From contig DATMPQ010000130.1 in NCBI GenBank assembly GCA_035567015.1, forward strand, positions 1-14,869: a DNA stretch of 14,869 nucleotides, read 5' to 3'. This document shows positions 13,187 through 14,869 of this stretch, piece by piece. The notes beneath the pieces were generated by a model that was given only the letters and a program-made list of their open reading frames with translations, did no database searches and had not been told where the DNA came from. The first letter of the stretch is position 1, and each line of letters begins with the position of its first letter. This DNA is from AV133 sp035567015 (GTDB lineage: Bacteria > Verrucomicrobiota > Verrucomicrobiia > Chthoniobacterales > UBA10450). The position numbers were made by a program, and so were the translations under genes.

Positions 13187-13486
13187 CTAGAACAAGATTT
13201 CGAAGAGCTTGATCCCTTTCCATTTCCCCGTGTCCGGGTCGAGGACAACGCTTTGTGCAGAAGTGCCGTATTTGGCGGGCGCGTAGGGGTTGATCATCTG
13301 GAGCGGGTTGCCGCCACGGGTGGCACGCGGGATCACTCCTTGGACGTTTTCCCTGTAAATCTGCGGACGCGGCGCTGGTTTTCTGGCGGCGTGCTTTCCC
13401 CCGATCGGTGCGACCAGAGTTGGAGGCGCGGCCATGGCGGCGAGCGCCGACACGATTAACAAGCCAAAGGTCAGATACTTTTTCAT
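13187..13486 (-). CDS. Small predicted exported protein of unknown function
   Basis: Product of 99 residues. The N-terminus MKKYLTFGLLIVSALAAMAA is a classical Sec signal peptide with a likely cleavage after AMAA. The mature part is about 79 residues, basic and Pro-rich at first (GKHAARKPAPRPQIYRENVQ), then has GNPLQMINPYAPAKYG and ends LDPDTGKWKGIKLFEILF. No cysteines or known domain are seen. The start is ATG at 13486 with a plausible Shine-Dalgarno (GAAGGGA) upstream. It is divergent from the arabinose-5-phosphate isomerase gene across 74 bp and precedes the GT4 gene on the same strand. Function unknown. Confidence 0.75.
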   Translation of the reverse strand: MKKYLTFGLLIVSALAAMAAPPTLVAPIGGKHAARKPAPRPQIYRENVQGVIPRATRGGNPLQMINPYAPAKYGTSAQSVVLDPDTGKWKGIKLFEILF

Positions 13487-13560
13487 GGTTGATTTCCCTT
13501 CTAGCAGGGGCGCGCAAGTTCTTGCCGCTTACCGCGCCTCGGCCCACAATATATCTTTCG
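13487..13560. promoter_or_regulatory. Divergent promoter region, exported protein / kdsD
   Basis: The 74-bp gap separates two divergent starts. For the plus strand, TTGCCG (13522-13527) and CACAAT (13545-13550) are spaced 17 bp and are a possible weak sigma-70-like promoter that would give a very short leader. The AT-rich core CAATATATC near 13547-13555 is the only such stretch. For the minus strand, GAAGGGA near the start codon is the ribosome-binding site. The promoter call is tentative. Confidence 0.3.
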
Positions 13561-14532
13561 ATGGACTATTTGGCAAAGGCCGCACGTGTTTTGGAAATCG
13601 AGATTTTCGAACTCCAGCGGCTCCGTGAACGTCTGAGCGAAAATTTCTCGCACGCCGTCCAGTTAATCAAAGAGGCGGTCGATGCGCGAGGAAAAGTTGT
13701 GGTCGTCGGCGTGGGAAAATCGGGGCACATCGGCAGCAAGATCGCCTCGACCCTCACCAGCACGGGATCGCCCGCCGTGGTGCTGGATTCCTCCAATGCT
13801 TTGCACGGCGATCTCGGGATGGTGGCCGACGGCGATGTCGTCCTCGCCTTGAGCGCAAGTGGCGAAACGGAAGAACTGCTCCGCATTCTGCCGGCCATCG
13901 CCCGCTTCCAGGTGAAGATCATCGCCGTCTGCGGTGATCCGAAATCGACCCTCGCCCGAACCGCGCATCTCCTTCTCGATGTCAACATTCAGCAGGAAGC
14001 TTGTCCGCTCAATCTGGCGCCGACTTCGAGTACGACGGTCATGCTCGCCTTGGGCGATGCGCTGGCCATGGTGCTGCTGGAGGCGCGCGGGTTTAATAAG
14101 GAGGATTTCGCGAAATTTCATCCCGGCGGCATGGTCGGGCGCAGCCTTCTGATGCGCGTGCATCAAATCATGCGGCCCCGGGAAGCGATGGCGCTGGTAT
14201 CGCCCGACACGCCGATTCGCGAAGTATTAAAGGCGATGACCAGCATCCGCGCCGGCGCCGCCGTCGTGGCCGGCGAAGATCGGCAATTGCTCGGCATTTT
14301 CACGCATGGCGATTTTGCACGGCATTTCCAAAACGACTCGAAAGTCGGCGACCGCCTCGTGGCCGATTTGATGACGCTCAACCCGGTAACCGTGGATCAA
14401 GACAAACTCGCGGTAGAAGTTCTGAACCTGCTCGAACGCCACCGGATCGACGACCTCGTGGTGGTGGATGGCAATAAAGTGCCGGTTGGAATCGTCGATT
14501 CACAAGACCTCACGCGCTTGAAGTTGCTCTAG
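13561..14532 (+). CDS. kdsD: Arabinose-5-phosphate isomerase (KdsD/KpsF/GutQ type)
   Basis: Cytoplasmic enzyme that interconverts ribulose 5-phosphate and arabinose 5-phosphate, the first step toward Kdo for LPS. The 323-residue product matches the usual length of about 325. An N-terminal SIS domain (about 30-170) carries GVGKSGHIGSKIASTLTSTG (50-69), LHGDLGMV with His82 and the phosphate-binding loop ALSASGETEELL. His187 in KFHPGG is the second conserved histidine. Two CBS domains follow at about 204-262 and 270-323, with VLKAMTSIRAGAAVV and IDDLVVVDGNKVPVGIVDSQ. The ATG at 13561 is preferred; a longer open frame from 13408 overlaps the exported protein gene and adds nothing recognisable. 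KdsD and the polysaccharide paralogues KpsF/GutQ cannot be told apart from sequence alone. EF-P starts 47 bp downstream. Confidence 0.93.
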   Translation: MDYLAKAARVLEIEIFELQRLRERLSENFSHAVQLIKEAVDARGKVVVVGVGKSGHIGSKIASTLTSTGSPAVVLDSSNALHGDLGMVADGDVVLALSASGETEELLRILPAIARFQVKIIAVCGDPKSTLARTAHLLLDVNIQQEACPLNLAPTSSTTVMLALGDALAMVLLEARGFNKEDFAKFHPGGMVGRSLLMRVHQIMRPREAMALVSPDTPIREVLKAMTSIRAGAAVVAGEDRQLLGIFTHGDFARHFQNDSKVGDRLVADLMTLNPVTVDQDKLAVEVLNLLERHRIDDLVVVDGNKVPVGIVDSQDLTRLKLL

Positions 14533-14579
14533 GCGCGTGCAACAGTCGCCGCTCGATTTAACGATTCAACATCTCTACC

Positions 14580-14869
14580 ATGGCCGCAGCCAACGATCTT
14601 CGCAAAGGAATGGCGATTAAGTACAACGGCAACACCGCCATTGTGCTCGAAGTGCATCATCGCACGCCCGGAAATTTGCGCGCGTTCGTACAGGCCATCA
14701 TCCGCTACATCAACACCGGCAAAAGCGCCGATGTTCGCTTTGGCTCGACCGACAAAGTGGAGGTGGTCGATATCGATCGAAAACACCTCGAATTCAGTTA
14801 CAAAGATCACAACGGCTATCATTTCATGGACCCGGAAACGTATGACACAGTCACGTTGCAAGAGAATTT
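14580..14869 (+). CDS. efp: Elongation factor P (5' part; 3' end beyond window)
   Basis: EF-P binds ribosomes stalled on polyproline and stimulates peptide-bond formation. 96 codons are visible from ATG 14580, covering the KOW-like domain I (NDLRKGMAIKYNG onward) and the start of the OB domain II (KVEVVDIDRKHLEFSYKD, YHFMDPETYD). About half of the expected 185-190 residues is missing beyond the window. The tip of the domain I loop reads HRTPGNLRAF, so Asn32 sits where E. coli has its modified Lys34 and Pseudomonas its modified Arg32. It follows kdsD on the same strand and may share its transcript. No clear Shine-Dalgarno is seen. Confidence 0.95.
   Translation, partial: MAAANDLRKGMAIKYNGNTAIVLEVHHRTPGNLRAFVQAIIRYINTGKSADVRFGSTDKVEVVDIDRKHLEFSYKDHNGYHFMDPETYDTVTLQEN

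Noticed and set aside
13082..13459. 125-codon open frame on the plus strand
   Set aside because: Its start is repeat-derived and the rest is antisense to the signal-peptide-bearing exported protein gene.
13408..13560. 51-residue N-terminal extension of the KdsD-type protein
   Set aside because: It overlaps the divergent exported protein gene and adds nothing that matches the family. ATG 13561 gives the standard length.

Overview
The window looks like a chromosomal segment of a Gram-negative soil-type bacterium, most probably a verrucomicrobium (Spartobacteria/Chthoniobacterales-like). This assignment is tentative. It rests on the flavour of the Nuo and EF-P proteins and on short tandem-repeat islands between genes, a pattern I associate with that phylum; no database search was possible. 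Coding density is high. The start codons are a mixture of ATG and probable TTG, and Shine-Dalgarno sequences are mostly weak.

Layout. (1) Positions 1-1413 on the minus strand hold nuoH and the start of nuoJ, overlapping by ATGA. (2) A 235-bp divergent gap follows, then nuoA, nuoB, nuoC and nuoD on the plus strand (1649-4724). (3) Positions 4725-6209 hold a small lipoprotein gene (plus) and a DUF1223 thioredoxin-like exported protein gene (minus), with repeat elements around them. (4) nuoI (plus, 6265-6855) stands alone, away from its usual place between nuoH and nuoJ. It converges on a NDUFAF7/MidA-like SAM methyltransferase gene (minus, 6946-8097). (5) A class A penicillin-binding protein gene (plus, 8290-10815) is followed 3 bp later by a probable GT-B glycosyltransferase gene. 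(6) A GT4 glycosyltransferase and a small exported protein lie on the minus strand. (7) On the plus strand come an arabinose-5-phosphate isomerase (KdsD/KpsF type) and the first 96 codons of elongation factor P, cut by the window end.

How the genes fit together. The left half encodes part of respiratory complex I: membrane-arm subunits H, J and A, and the Q-module/connecting subunits B, C, D and I. A neighbouring methyltransferase belongs to a family whose mitochondrial member methylates the NuoD homologue during complex I assembly. The right half is cell-envelope work: peptidoglycan glycan-strand synthesis, two glycosyltransferases and the first committed step toward Kdo/LPS. EF-P then starts a translation locus.

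The most unusual observations are these. The PBP has an intact-looking glycosyltransferase domain, but its transpeptidase SxxK motif reads TAIL and its SxN motif reads SKG, so the transpeptidase is probably dead. NuoD has Met where a His tunes cluster N2 in well-studied complex I. Two families of short-period tandem repeats (7 bp and 9 bp, often in inverted pairs) occupy many of the gene junctions and in places supply or abut start and stop codons.
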